Source of the DNA: Owenia fusiformis
Lineage: Eukaryota; Annelida; Polychaeta; Sabellida; Oweniidae
NCBI GenBank assembly: GCA_903813345.2
Contig: CAIIXF020000003.1
Location: 15,822,931-15,886,930, forward strand
Reading direction: 5' to 3'
Length of the DNA: 64,000 bases
Under the pieces are notes generated by a model. The model saw only the letters and a list, made by a program, of their open reading frames with translations. It was not told the DNA's origin and ran no database searches. Position numbers and translations under genes: made by a program. Within the stretch, counting starts at the first letter, position 1. Every line of letters begins with the position of its first letter. Of the stretch, positions 37,701 through 48,641 are shown in pieces.

Positions 37701-40700
37701 AACGTTGCATTTTCATCATCACCGCCAACAGATATACCATGGGCTTTTAAGAGACCCATGGATATACTAATACTAGAATACTAATAAAAAACGGGTAATT
37801 AATTATTTTCTGTACAGCACCATATGCATTCAACTAGAGTTACTGTAGCTACATGCACGCACAGGCGTACTCTCAAAATAGAGAAAACAAACTTCGCAAT
37901 TGAAAATCATTTACAATAAAAAAATAAATATTTCACAAACCAGTTAGCCTATAATACAGAAATTCTTAAATTCAGTGAGTTCACATTCATTTTTAAGATA
38001 TCCATAGGAGTAAGAACATTCTTTTTGAACAAGCTTTTGATTGGGAAAACCGATGCCTGAAGTAGTCAAATTGAAAATGAGGAGCTTCATTTGTTCACAA
38101 TGATTTTAATCGTTCAAAAAGAAGACGCTCAGTTCATTAACAGCATTTCGTTCAGTGTGAGTCGGTCATAGTCATTAGCCCCGGGAAAGGTAATCGTTCA
38201 TACATTAATTAGTTTCCTTTTAGTATTTAAAATACGTTTGCCAATGCTAAAAGCAGAAAGAAGCAGAATTTATTCTATAGTTCCACAGATCGTCAAATCC
38301 AAAACTAGATAGTAATATATACATAACTAAAATAAGGCCAATGGTAAATTCTTCATCTCCCGTCAGGTAATAATTCAAACTCATCTTGCAAGCTAGGGTT
38401 AAAACAAACACAGAAGAAACAATCTTCACGTAATTTTGCAAATTGTCTCTGTAAATTGAATAAAAATAGTAATGGAAATAATTTGATTTAAATGTGGTCT
38501 CTTCAAATATGAACGTGAGAGATGTCATACAATGGAAGGCCCACGCCAATAAATAAATTTAATATTAATAGTTCTTGAAACCAAACTTCAAAAACGTGCC
38601 GCAGAAAAGAACGGGGGTCAAGACGCTTACAGATTTAAATCAATTATTAACAGTAACTGTCAGACTGTCAGTCGAATGTAAAGGTTCACTTATGTTTGCA
38701 AGCAACGCATTTGTGTAATGCAATGATACATTTCGATTTAACCCAGGCCCGTGGTTCAAACATTTGACGTCTCAGTCACGATTTGATATCTCATCTGCTA
38801 AATATTTTATTCTTTTTTACAGGTTCTTTCAATGAATGGAATGCTGCAGACATGACGGACATGTGAAGTTTGGGGTTATGCATGGACACATGCGAGGAGG
38901 ACACAACGTAGAGAAAAGCGGGGGGTCTTCACTCGGGAAAGGTGTAAAACGCATCCTGGGATTCAGCAGAAACAGCTCCGAAATAATACAGAACTAAGGT
39001 TGCATTCATGAATTCAGCTGCCGGCTGGTGGTTTAACCTACTTTTTATCAGTGGTAAACTCAATTACTTATAGTGGCAGGTACTACTCATGAGTTAAATG
39101 AGTTGAATTCACCTGCCAGATGACAGCTGGTGGTTTAACCTAGTTTTTGACGTGACAGTCACTATTCATACTAAAATGACTTGGACATGAATTAGCCTAG
39201 TTGGTAATCTGTCAGCCGTCAGTTGAATTGGCGAATGCTACCTCGGCGCCCAACAATGCGTTTATACCCGGGTGTTTATCTTATACTTCATGTTATGCAT
39301 GTAGTTTCTTGTTTTATTGTTAATAATTAAGGGTTAAATTTATTTTCCAGGTACTCATAAATAGTTGGCTTAGGTCTGTTGACAGTGATGATGACAATTT
39401 TGATGGCGAGCTCTACATTCATTTCGAATAATTAATCTTTAGGCATTTTGCGTACTATATTTAAGTTTATAGATTTTTATTTATTAAGCTAGCATTCTGA
39501 TTTTTTATCAGAGCCAAGCACTAGAATGCTTGAAAGAGAGAGTCTTCATATTCAAAAAGTAGTAAAGGCTGTTAATTCTACGATTTAACGCTAGCTTTAC
39601 ATTTCCTTTGCTTTGTATTATAAGAAGGTTGAGTTACATGTTTTTAAAAGAACTTGTACCCGAGCGTGTACTATTTCGTTCCCGACCGGGGAATACTGTT
39701 CCACTCTCATATTTACTTGGGACTGTTTTCCGTATGTCTTTATACTCAATCGGCCAAGTAAACAGTACACAAGGGAGAAAGAATTATCTAGATAACCACG
39801 TTCACGTGCAAGTTGTTTTTTAAGAAACGTGTGTTTTAACTCTATTATCATCTTAGCAGACGGGGACAAACTTGCAAAAATACATGTAGATTATTCAGTG
39901 CAGCATGATTATAGATAAAACTGATTATTTTAATTAAGCTAATTACTTTTTGTGCTTCTTTAATCAATGACGTTTTCAACGGTTAATTGTGTTGCTTTGT
40001 TGTTGATTTTTTTTAATTTTTGACTTATAGTTGCTTTCTTGTTTTCATTTCTTGTGACAGTTATTTTTTTATATCTTTGTGCATGGCTACCTGCATGTAG
40101 CATGATGATTGACCGGGATTGACGTCCATGATTATAACAGAGGCATATAAAGTCAAATGAAAAATTATTGATATGCCTCTGATTATTATGAGACTGGATA
40201 TTGGATATAAGACTGCTCGTATATCCATGAGAGGATGTAAGGGTTATTATTGTGTCACCATCAGAATCGGTGAGACAAATGACAGTCTCCAACTTCTTGT
40301 GGACGGTGTTCGATGGTTTGTGTTCGGAGTTCGTTGGTTGGTATTTTAAAAACTGGTCTGAACGGTCATTACTCACGATTCCCACAATTTGACATCTTTG
40401 ATCAGTAACTATACCAGGGCCGTCAGATGGGAGGGGGGGGGGTGCGATGGGTGCGACCGCACCCCCCCCCCCTTTGTTACCCCCCAAAATAAATTTGAAA
40501 AAAAAAATTCAAAAAATTTTTTTTTTGAAAAATATTTTTTTTGTAATTTTTTTTTCATTGACTCATACACTTTGAAAGTACCCAGAAAGCACCAAATAGC
40601 ATCTTAAAAGTGTAAATTTTTTTAGTTTTTAGGGGTATTGGCCACCCCTCACACCCCCCACAAAACAATGGAAAAGTTCTAAATTTATTTTAGTGTTTTG

Positions 40701-43700
40701 TCTCAGACATCATCAAATAGCTCCTTGATATAGTTAGTGTTTCTGGGGGACTTGCTCCCCCTCATGCATCTTGCACTTCCGTAACCCCCCCCCTTCTGGC
40801 GCCCCCCCCCCCCCCCGTTGACCCCGCCCCCCCAAAAAATTGTGATTTTCTAAAATTCTTTAATTGACTCATACAATTTGAAAATGCCAAGAAAGCACCA
40901 AATAGCGTCGTAAAATTGTAAAATTTTCTAGGGGGAGTGGGCCATCCCTCACGCCCCAAACAAAACAATGAAAAAGTTCTGAATTTGTTTTATGTATTGT
41001 CTCAGACACTTTTAAATTGCCCAGATACCATCAAATAGCTCCTTGATAAAGTTAATGATTCTGGAAGACTCGACTTACACTTACTCGCCCCCTGGCATCC
41101 CCACTCCACCTCCCCCTCTGGCAGCCCCCCCCCTTAACACCCCCCCCCCCCCAAAAAAAATTGAGATTTTTCAAATTTTTTTATTGACTCATACATTTTG
41201 AAAGTGCCCAGAAAGCACCAAATAGCATCTTAAAATTGTAAAATTTTCTTGGGAAATATGCGCTTTTAGGCACAGACACAAATAAAGTGCCCAAACTTCA
41301 TCGAATAGCACCTTGATGTTGTAAATTTTGATATGGGGGACAAACACTTGCTCCCCCTCTGGCACCCCAGCCCCACCTCCCCCTCTGGCACCCCCCCCCC
41401 CCCTTTGAAACCCCCAAAATTTGAAAAATATGTGATTGTTTTTCAATGTTTTTATTGACTAATACCTTTAAAAGTGCCCAGAAGCACAAATATCATCTTT
41501 ATAATTGTAAAATTTTCTAGGAGAGTTAGCCACCCCTCACATCCCCCACAAAACAAAATAAAATATTCTGAATTTCATGTATTGTCTCAGACATTTTTTA
41601 AGTGCCCAGACATCATCAAATAGCACCTTGATATGGTCAATGTTTCTGGGGGACAACCCCTTGCTCCCCTACTGACACCCCACCCCACTTCACTCTCTGA
41701 TCCTCGTTGACACCCCCAAAAGAATTTGAAAAAAAATTCAAATTTTTCTTATTGACTCATAACGCACAGGCGTACCAGATGGTTGCCATTCGCTCCAAAT
41801 ACAACCAAATTTCAAAATTTTCCTGGGGGAGAACCCCCAGACCCCCCTGAATGCTCGGTTTTTATTCACTCAACTCTTGTTCTTGTGGTGGTGGCGTACT
41901 ACTTACAAACTTACACTTTGAAAGTGCCCAGAAAGCACCAAATAGCATCTCAAAACTGGGGGAGTGGACTACTCCTCACACCCCCCACAAAACAATTGGA
42001 ACGTTTGGAAGTTGCATTTGTTAATTCCAAACCAATATAGGGAGTAACTGACCCCCCCCCCCCCTCTGTCTTACGCGATTTGATTTACGCGGCAAAAAAA
42101 TTTGACAGTCTTATATTCTCTTTAGTAAGCTAAAAACCGCACCCCCCTTAGAGAAAAGTGTCTTACGGGCCTGTATACGGCGATCTCTTTCCGGCACAAA
42201 CAGGATATTTTGATTTCTTAAAATTGTTTTATAAACAAGTATAATCTTTTTTCTTCATCGTCTGCAAATATGCATTTAAATTAAGCCAGGGTACCCCGAT
42301 GAATGTACTGCATGCGTCGTGCATGCACTGTATGTACTGTCTTGCCCGTAGCAAGTTTTTTCCAATGAAGGGGGGGGGGGCTATTGCCAAGGAGAGTAAC
42401 TTTTGACAGTTTTGGCAAAAAATCATGCGAAAAGTGATCAGAATGGTGAAAAATTGCATGGTTTGAAAGGTTTTGAGGCCATGGCGGGAGGGCGAGGGCA
42501 ACCGCTTCCAACGTTTTTGCAAGTTGCTTCAAATTGACCATAAAATCTACAAGTTCTCAGGATGAGATATTTTAACTTGCTTCAAATTGATTAGCGGAAA
42601 TTTAAAATTATCAGTTCCAACTGGACATTGTACATGCACATGTACGATGCATAACACTCTCTGACCTGATAATGATTCAACTTCTCAATTTTCAAATTAA
42701 AAGTAGGACAAGCTAGCGTCATATTGGTCCCCAGACGCTCTTCCCAGCAAAAAGTCGCGAGTTATTTTAATACACAGCGGGGGCGTAGCCAGCTTTCAGT
42801 TGCCGGGGGCGATCGTGGCATGAGCAAGGCAAAAACAAGTTTTTTCAAGATTTGTTTTGAATTTTACAAAAATTGATGCAACTGCCTTCAAAATTGAGCT
42901 AGACGCTTTCAATAAAGAGCATTTTAAAGCTCTTTTCTTCTTCTATCCACTGGTTCTATTTTATTGGTATCGGGGTCGCACCCATCCCCCCTCACTACGC
43001 CTATGCATAGTACTGAACACAATAAAGTGCAGGCCTTGGATCTTAGAATACAGTTGCATTTTAAATGGATAATTGAGAATAATTACAATTGCGCCCCGTA
43101 GCCTACATTAAAGGCGTAATATGATATCAATTTGAAATTAAAAAACAATATACATATTGTAATGCCTCCACTTAGTTTAATTTTCTGAGGATACAATGGG
43201 GAAATGAAGTTAATTTCTTCAAAGCTTGATTGAACTATATCAGAAATCCCGAAACTTGATTACATTTGCTTTCAAAATGTTTGCTCTTTCCAAATATCAT
43301 GGAAATTGATTGCAATTATGTTCGATGAAAAATCAAACTGCTGTCAAATGTAGGCTTATGCGATGCAAGTTTCCATGATTCCCATGAACAAGATGACACT
43401 ACATGTATAACCTAGGATCATCCTAGGTATAATCTATAATAATCATTACTCAAAGTACTATTAATCTGCCTGTGTAATTACATTTTGTTACAGATGCCAA
43501 ACGTCAAACACCAACCACCAAACATCGATCGTCCACAAAAAAAGTTGGAGACAAATGTGTCTACTTTTGGTGGAGTGACATACATATAAACCCCCCCCCC
43601 CTCCCAAACAGTTCCTAGATTATTAAGGATTAATATACTTCAAGGTTCTTGCATTTGTAATGAGGATAAAATCTTCGTTCCCTTATTGAAGTTCCACAAG

Positions 43701-46700
43701 ATCATGAAGCCTGAAAAGTTGATTTCACTTTGTCAAAAGTCATGGTATCAAATCAAAAGTTGCTTTTCCTCTCACTTCCTTTTATCTTTAATCACATATT
43801 AATTGGATCAATACAGACTCGATTTCCTCTGCCAACAATGCCATTGCAATGTAATGACGGGAAACGGTCGCTGGAATAAGCAATCAGACGTCTCAATTTG
43901 TTGAACGTTTGTTTTTGTTGAAAACAATGCGTAATTCTGATTTTGATATTGTTGCAATGCATAGTTCAGCATTTCAAGTCATGAGGAATGTACATGCACA
44001 GTTCATTTGATAAAGGGGAAGGGGTGGCGTAAATAATTTCTGACTGCCAAGACTGCCATTTCTGACTGCCCTTCTCAAGAAACCCCATTATACCAAACCC
44101 TTCACCCACGCAAACACGCACTCAGTCCATGTTGGGTAGGGAAATAGAAACGGATTAGACCCACGGGGGGGGGGGTAAAACCGCACCCCTTGAAGACAGG
44201 TTTCTGACGGGCCTGACCCCCCCCCCCCCGGCAAAAGCAGGTTATGAATAATGTAGCCAGTCCATGTTAGTTTCTTGGAGATATCTTTGAAGAATTCTCA
44301 ACTTATCAAGACAGATAACAATATAAAATGTAGATGGCAAAATAATCTGATCTGATTTTGCTTGCAATTTGTCTGCCTTAAACAGTCTAATTTCATAGTT
44401 ATGCAATAAAAATCCCCATGGCAAAAGCAGGCCGCTACTTATACTTTAAAGTGTTTAGTCGGTCCATGATAGTGTCTGGGAGTTGTCTCTGAAGAATTCT
44501 CAACATATCAAGATAAGAGCTGATAATATAAAATGTAGATGGCAAAATAAAACAGCATGCACCTCTAAACATATGCTCATTAATTAATATAGTTACAAAC
44601 AACAGAAGGATAATCTTTAAATGATTGCAACGCATTATCTATTTTAGCTGAAATCAAGTTATTTCTAACTCATGCGACAAAACGGAAAATGGTTTAGAAA
44701 ATAAATCAATAAGATCAACGTTATACAATGTTGAAAACAAAACAGATAGTAAAAAATCTTATTCTAATTTAATTCCTAAATAAAGTCTCAACCCTCCAGA
44801 CACTGGTGACATTTGACCGCATTTGAAAGAATTTATCTAATTTAAACAATCAAATCAAATCAAAAGTAAAACATGCAAACAGGTATAACTGCTTATTTGA
44901 GAATATCCGAGGAAATGTGTGTCCGGGATGTGTGACGCAGATTTCAAGTCCTACATCGCCGTTGAATGCCCTGAAAAGAAATCTGCTTATGATAAGTTAT
45001 TCTTTTTATACCATGGTCAGAGCAATATCTCAGTATATAATAGTAAGTGATAAATCACATATTTGGGATATGGATGATATTGGGATTAGAGGGATGATAT
45101 GGATATCAACCCGGGTATTTATTCAAAAAAGATATTTGTTTCAAAATTTTTCATTTTCTCTCATTCAAAAAGGATTTTAGATATATGTTGCTCTTGACCA
45201 TGGTATAAGGTCGTTATTCACCTGTCGGGATGATATTGAGAATATTCCTCAGATGGTATCAATATTTCACTCTGTCACTGCGTTCCCTCGGGAAATATTA
45301 ATATCATGTGATATTCCCCATAGCAAATCCCTCCTGGTGAATAACTTCTTTGTATATACTTTCAACTAATTTAACAATGAAACAGAAACATAATGCATGC
45401 CAAACATTATCTATTGTATTATTGTATATTATGGTTATTTCATAGTTTGCACTTGTATTCAGCAACTGTGTTTCTCAAGCCCGGGATAAACATTTTTAGG
45501 GTTAACACGTCAGACTTAACACGTCGCTTGAGGCAAGATGCATAAACTAAATAATTCCACGGCTATAACTTGAAAAACGCCACTGTTGTGTCTATGCCCC
45601 TTCTGTATCTTACCCACGGGAACCTACAAAACAGAAAAATATATACATGTAATGACATTATGAAAAGGGGAAGTCCCGTCTATATAAATCCCTAGGTTCA
45701 AGTCGTGGAAACATCCCCATATTTGCAACAAAACAATGATAAACCTAAAAGTCGGTAAGTAGTAGTTGTACCATATGCATGAATTGTAGCTTTTGGGAAG
45801 GATGATAAAACGCCAAAAAAATAATTTAAATACTTGGTGAAGTCTGGCATTCATGATCTGACAGGAAATTTAGGGAGAGCCTTGATTATGATTAAACGTA
45901 AAGCAAAAGTTGACCATTGTATCTTGGAGGTTATCATGATAAATGAATGTTCATTCGAAGACGACCACTGAATCCAAATCAAGTTCACTAAAACAATGTA
46001 TTATAAAGAAATAAACTAAATCACTATTTCTATTACATGTATTATAAAATAATAAATAGATAACGTGTTTTATATTGATTCGTACAATGATGAATACATT
46101 GCAGCAAAGAGCTTGAAACAATGTTCACCGTTTATACAGTTTAAGTTAAACTAAATAACAGCAACGCCAAAGCGTAGAAAATTAATATTTGATCTTGAAA
46201 GTATTAACATCAATTGCTTAGATTTGAACATTATGCTCTTGATGCAGAACACAATAGTGTTTTACTTTTAATCGAATATGTTTATAATCATATGACATTA
46301 ATAATTGCGTCCCATTTCATGATTAGGCTATATGGAGATGTTACCTTGACATACACGTATTTTCAGAAATATTTTTTATCGTTGGTAGAAAACGGTAGAT
46401 CTAACGTACTCTGGAAAATGGCCTACCTTCGCCCCTGTCGTGAATTGTGTTTTAACGTTTACTTTTTATTACCTTTAAATGCTTAGTTTCATCCTTGGTC
46501 AGAGGGAATAGCAAATATGACGTAAATAAAGGGATTACACTGTTCTAGTCTACTGTGAAGAAACGTATACCCAGTTTTGGGGTACCCGGTTTTTTCGACC
46601 GGGTACCTTCTCGACCGGGTACCGGGTACCAAGTTGGAATCCCGCATGGAGGATTTAGTACCCGGTACCCGGTACCCGGTACCCGGTTTTTTCTACAAAC

Positions 46701-46971
46701 CCAAAAAATCTTCATCTCGTAGGTCTACTGAAGAATAGATTTATGTCGAAGCTGTAGCTTTTCATTTATTTACGCCTACTCTACGTGTATCATTCTTGAG
46801 CATGACAGACATTCGTGAACTCACCTTCTTTTCTGTATTGAAATAAGTTCTTTCTATGGGTTCTGTCCTTTCTTTGGGCACGTAAGAGAATGCAGATAAC
46901 TCACATGGCCTCCCCTTAAGCTCATAGTCGTTACTTGATGTACCTGTGACGATAAGACTTGTCTCTGCCAT
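28704..46971 (-). CDS. CFAP90: Cilia and flagella associated protein 90 (C5orf49) homologue
   Basis: Three minus-strand exons join in phase 0 to give 141 residues: 46971-46825 (ATG at 46971, donor GTGAGT), 35242-35123 (acceptor TTTTTCAG, donor GTTCGT) and 28862-28704 (acceptor AATTTGCAG, stop TAA). The product follows the human C5orf49 pattern: LSAFSYVPKERTEPIERTYF, then TYDRLF...EGYNNKL, RCDRDHAKSRGL...REEE, then PVLMSSAYGQRL and FFRRNDIN. The family is linked to motile cilia and consists of small soluble proteins, presumably axonemal. AATAAA occurs on the minus strand near 28385, about 320 nt after the stop. Introns of 6.3 and 11.6 kb make the gene 18 kb for 426 coding bases, and both introns are filled with repeats. 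The GTTCGT donor of exon 2 is weak, but frame and family alignment across the junction (EE|EK) support it. Confidence 0.88.
29232..29392. repeat. Short tandem repeat with TGTATGTATGTGTCAA
   Basis: About five imperfect copies of a unit containing TTATTGTATGTATGTGTCAA and TTTATTTATAT. It lies in CFAP90 intron 2, just outside the long inverted repeat. Confidence 0.7.
29549..30270 (+). repeat. Left arm of a 5-kb inverted repeat
   Basis: This ~720-bp arm is an inverse copy, roughly 88-90% identical by eye, of 33861-34600. Landmarks: TCATAGACTGTGGACTA at the outer edge, GGTTAGTCAGTGCCAGAAAT in the middle and AAGTGTTATCATGA at the inner edge. No protein is encoded. Confidence 0.85.
30271..33860. 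other. 3.6-kb spacer between the inverted arms
   Basis: AT-rich sequence with no convincing exon on either strand. Three imperfect copies of a unit containing TCAGATTGTGTTTGA occur at about 30555-30625. GGGCAATA is repeated several times at 31810-31905. The spacer shows no transposase or polymerase motif, so if this is a mobile element it is non-autonomous. Confidence 0.5.
33861..34600 (-). repeat. Right arm of the 5-kb inverted repeat
   Basis: Inverse counterpart of 29549-30270, ending at TAGTCCACAGTCTATCAAG. Both arms give short matching open frames (for example 29591-29791 and 34542-34342), which are shadows of the repeat. Confidence 0.85.
34740..34912 (-). repeat. Second copy of the poly-C dispersed repeat
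   Basis: Inverse relative of 734-923: C tracts, AAAATCATGCAGTTTTTCAC, AAAATTGTCAAATGTGA and the end CCTGGCTACGGGCC. It abuts the outer region of the long inverted repeat. Confidence 0.6.
35828..35957 (+). repeat. GGTACC-rich palindromic repeat, copy 1
   Basis: Four consecutive CCGGGTA units (35838-35868) are followed by ACTAAATCCTCCAT and TTCCAACTTGGTACC, then GGTACCCGG units in the inverse sense. The block can fold into a hairpin. An inverted copy with the same internal landmark lies at 46568-46700. Both copies are in CFAP90 intron 1. Confidence 0.75.
36918..36963. repeat. Perfect (ATTGT)9 microsatellite
   Basis: About nine perfect copies of ATTGT. This is the same pentamer, on the other strand, as the TACAA base of the satellite at 1-535. 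The open frame spanning it (36755-37297) is an artefact of the repeat and the adjacent inverted-repeat element. Confidence 0.85.
37029..37428 (+). mobile_element. 400-bp inverted-repeat element, CACGCGGTACTAACT family
   Basis: The arms are about 100 bp: ATTAATTTTCTGCC and GATTTAATTTCAGTTAATCA inward to CACGCGGTACTAACTCACC, inverted at 37330-37428. Interior blocks GGGGACCAAAACGCCGC, AACGAGGGACTTT, TTGAAGAAAAACGGTG and ATTCAAATTAACGG are shared with the element at 55031-55489, so the two are family members. It lies in CFAP90 intron 1. Confidence 0.8.
40240..40400. repeat. Copy of the GTCTCCAACTT dispersed repeat
   Basis: Shares ACAGTCTCCAACTT, GTGGACGGTGTTCGATGG and TTCGGAGTTCGTTGG with 22590-22800 and, inverted, with 43490-43580. 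Confidence 0.5.
40425..42060. repeat. C/G-homopolymer satellite, about five 300-bp units
   Basis: The landmark CCCAGAAAGCACCAAATAGC recurs near 40580, 40890, 41210, 41470 (degenerate) and 41930. Each unit also has TTGACTCATAC, a TTGTAAAATTTTCT stretch, TTGTCTCAGACA and TCAAATAGC(T/A)CCTTGAT, and ends in C runs of up to 14 bases. The array opens with a near-palindrome of G and C runs around GGTGCGATGGGTGCGACC (40430-40470). It lies in CFAP90 intron 1. Open frames here are repeat shadows. Confidence 0.8.
42340..42490 (+). repeat. Third copy of the poly-G dispersed repeat
   Basis: CCGTAGCAAG, a G10 run, TTTTGGCAAAAAATCATGCG and AATGGTGAAAAATTGCATGG place it with 734-923 and 34740-34912. Confidence 0.6.
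43490..43580 (-). repeat. Inverted fragment of the GTCTCCAACTT dispersed repeat
   Basis: CACCAACCACCAAACATCGA, GTCCACAAAAAAAGTTGGAG and ACAAATGTGTC are the inverse of blocks at 40285-40345. A C10 run follows. Confidence 0.5.
44230..44608. repeat. Two tandem copies of a 190-bp unit
   Basis: GGCAAAAGCAGG begins both copies (44230 and 44420). Both contain a CAGTCCATGTTAGT or CGGTCCATGATAGT variant, GAAGAATTCTCAAC, TATCAAGA and AATATAAAATGTAGATGGCA. Copy-to-copy identity is moderate, so this is an old duplication. Confidence 0.7.
45195..45345. repeat. Imperfect hairpin related to 13702-13836
   Basis: GTTATTCACCTG and its inverse CTGGTGAATAAC flank a centre with ATCAATATTTCACTCTGTCA and GGAAATATTAATATCATGTG. 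The ATTCACC and TTTCACTCT words also occur in the first hairpin, which suggests one dispersed family. Confidence 0.55.
46568..46700 (-). repeat. GGTACC-rich palindromic repeat, copy 2 (inverted)
   Basis: Reverse orientation of 35828-35957: GGTACCAAGTTGGAATCC, ATGGAGGATTTAGTACC and four GGTACCC units, ending TTTTTTCTACAAACCC. It lies 125 bp inside intron 1 from the donor of CFAP90 exon 1. Confidence 0.75.
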
Positions 46972-48043
46972 GATTTTCGTGAACTACTGAAAAGAGCACT
47001 TGTTCTTTTGGTTTCCAGGAGAGAGATAAACAACCTGCTAATGAATATTCATGAGATCATAAATAGGAACTTTATAGGCTTCTGCAGGTGATATATTTAT
47101 GTAATTATTAATAATTTAAGTATTTTTAACATAAAAGATTGTGATATACGACCAAATATGCCGTAATTATCAAATAAATTGATTTTAATTGAAAATATCC
47201 CATCATGCAACATGATATTTCAAAATGGCTGACACGGTAAGAAAAAAAAACTTCCGGGTTGTATTTTTCAATTCTTTTGCATAGTTAGATTGTCTAAATA
47301 GACAAATTTGTATAAGGTATGATAAAAATAAGTATTCCATAGTTTATGTGCAAAGTTTTAACTATTTTAGTTTTTAATACGATAGAAATATGGTCATTCA
47401 AAGAAATTTTAATTTTCATTCAAAGTTTTTTTGAGTTCAAATCCAAATGCAAATTGGTGTAAATTGGTTACTGATTGAAGAAATATTTATTTACATGTCT
47501 CTGGAGAATTGTTACGAAGTAATTTCGTTACATGGAATATACATAGTCAAAACACCCAGCTTGCACCAAACCGAATGACCATTGGCCAAGTCACACCCAG
47601 TTAGTCAAGTGAACTCGACTTAATGTTGTTGTTTCACGTTTCTTTTTGACGATTTGGATATTTGTTTTTTATTTTTGTTTTCAACATTTGCGTCGAGGAT
47701 ATTAAGCCTAGTATATTGCGGTAAATGCTTTTCTGCCCTCTATGCTCAACAAAAGTTACACAGATAAGATAATGGATCAAATGCTTCAACTAGAATGTAT
47801 TAACTCTTACCTTAAACACAGGAAATACTTGATAATTGAAGAAATGTAATCATTTCGTATATGTTTGAACCAATTTCCAATATGGTTCTCAAGGTCACTC
47901 AAGGTCACTGAATACAGTCTAAATGTGAAACCATGCAACCAAAACGAAATCGTAATTATTTATTACCAACATATCTGTTTTCGGTTTCTAACTTTCTTCA
48001 CCCTCCTTGGTGTCTGAGAAGGCGATTCAATTGTCATAAGACG
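46972..48043. promoter_or_regulatory. Divergent intergenic region between CFAP90 and the small-protein gene
   Basis: About 1.07 kb separates the CFAP90 ATG (minus) from the next plus-strand ATG, so both promoters should lie here. I see no confident TATA box or conserved ciliary regulatory motif. The doublet AAGGTCACTCAAGGTCACT at about 47892-47910 is a direct repeat of a nuclear-receptor-like half site AGGTCA; function is inferred only. Confidence 0.35.
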
Positions 48044-48521
48044 ATGATAAACTTTCGAGTTGAAATCTCGATCTCAATATGGCTGCTGTTATTTATTGTA
48101 ATTTCGTTTTTCGCTTCACCTAGAGTTTTACTTTTACACAATCATTACCCAGAATGCATCTACACATGGGGAAAAAAATTGTTTCCAGAAAAATTCTTAT
48201 ACTTCTTCAATTATCAAGCGTTTGACGTGTGTAAGGTAGGATTAAATACATTATCGATGAAGAGCATATTCTAATACATAATTTGTGTGATTTTGGTTGC
48301 CTAAACAGGCCAGGAAAGCATTTCCCTCAATTTACAACTGGGAAGTGTGTACGACCCTAGTATGCAAGAAAATAACAAAAAATAAATATCCAAATTATCA
48401 AAAAATAATGACAAATAAAGCATACGATGGTCGGATTTATATGACTACACCCAGTCAGCATCAGCTTCTGTTCTCTAGCCTAGAGTCTAGGTCTCGGAGG
48501 CTGCAGTATATTATTCTCTAA
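48044..48521 (+). CDS. Small two-exon protein with N-terminal hydrophobic segment, unknown
   Basis: Two exons join in phase 0: 48044-48235 (AAG, donor GTAGGA) and 48309-48521 (acceptor TGCCTAAACAG, stop TAA), with a 73-nt intron, for 134 residues. The N-terminus (ISISIWLLLFIVISFFA) is a signal peptide or a single membrane helix. The remainder has cysteines in HYPECIY, FDVCK, EVC and LVCKK and a basic C-terminus. AATAAA is at 48636-48641, about 115 nt past the stop. I do not recognise the family. The case rests on an in-frame intron with both splice signals and a nearby polyadenylation signal. It could still be chance in AT-rich DNA. Confidence 0.35.
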
Positions 48522-48635
48522 GGAATGAAAATATTTTAGTTTACCTTATTCTTTGGCCACAGTGTTTACGAGTAATTTGGCTAGAGACTTGAGTAAATTT
48601 TAGTCAGACACAGACTATTCTACAGTGTGAACCAT

Positions 48636-48641
48636 AATAAA
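48636..48641 (+). terminator. Polyadenylation signal AATAAA after the small-protein gene
   Basis: Canonical hexamer 115 nt downstream of the predicted stop at 48521. The hexamer is common in AT-rich DNA, so it is supporting evidence only. Confidence 0.35.

Noticed and set aside
38247-38549. 100-codon hydrophobic minus-strand frame
   Set aside because: AT-rich, with no recognisable domain or splice signals tied to another exon. Possible but unsupported.
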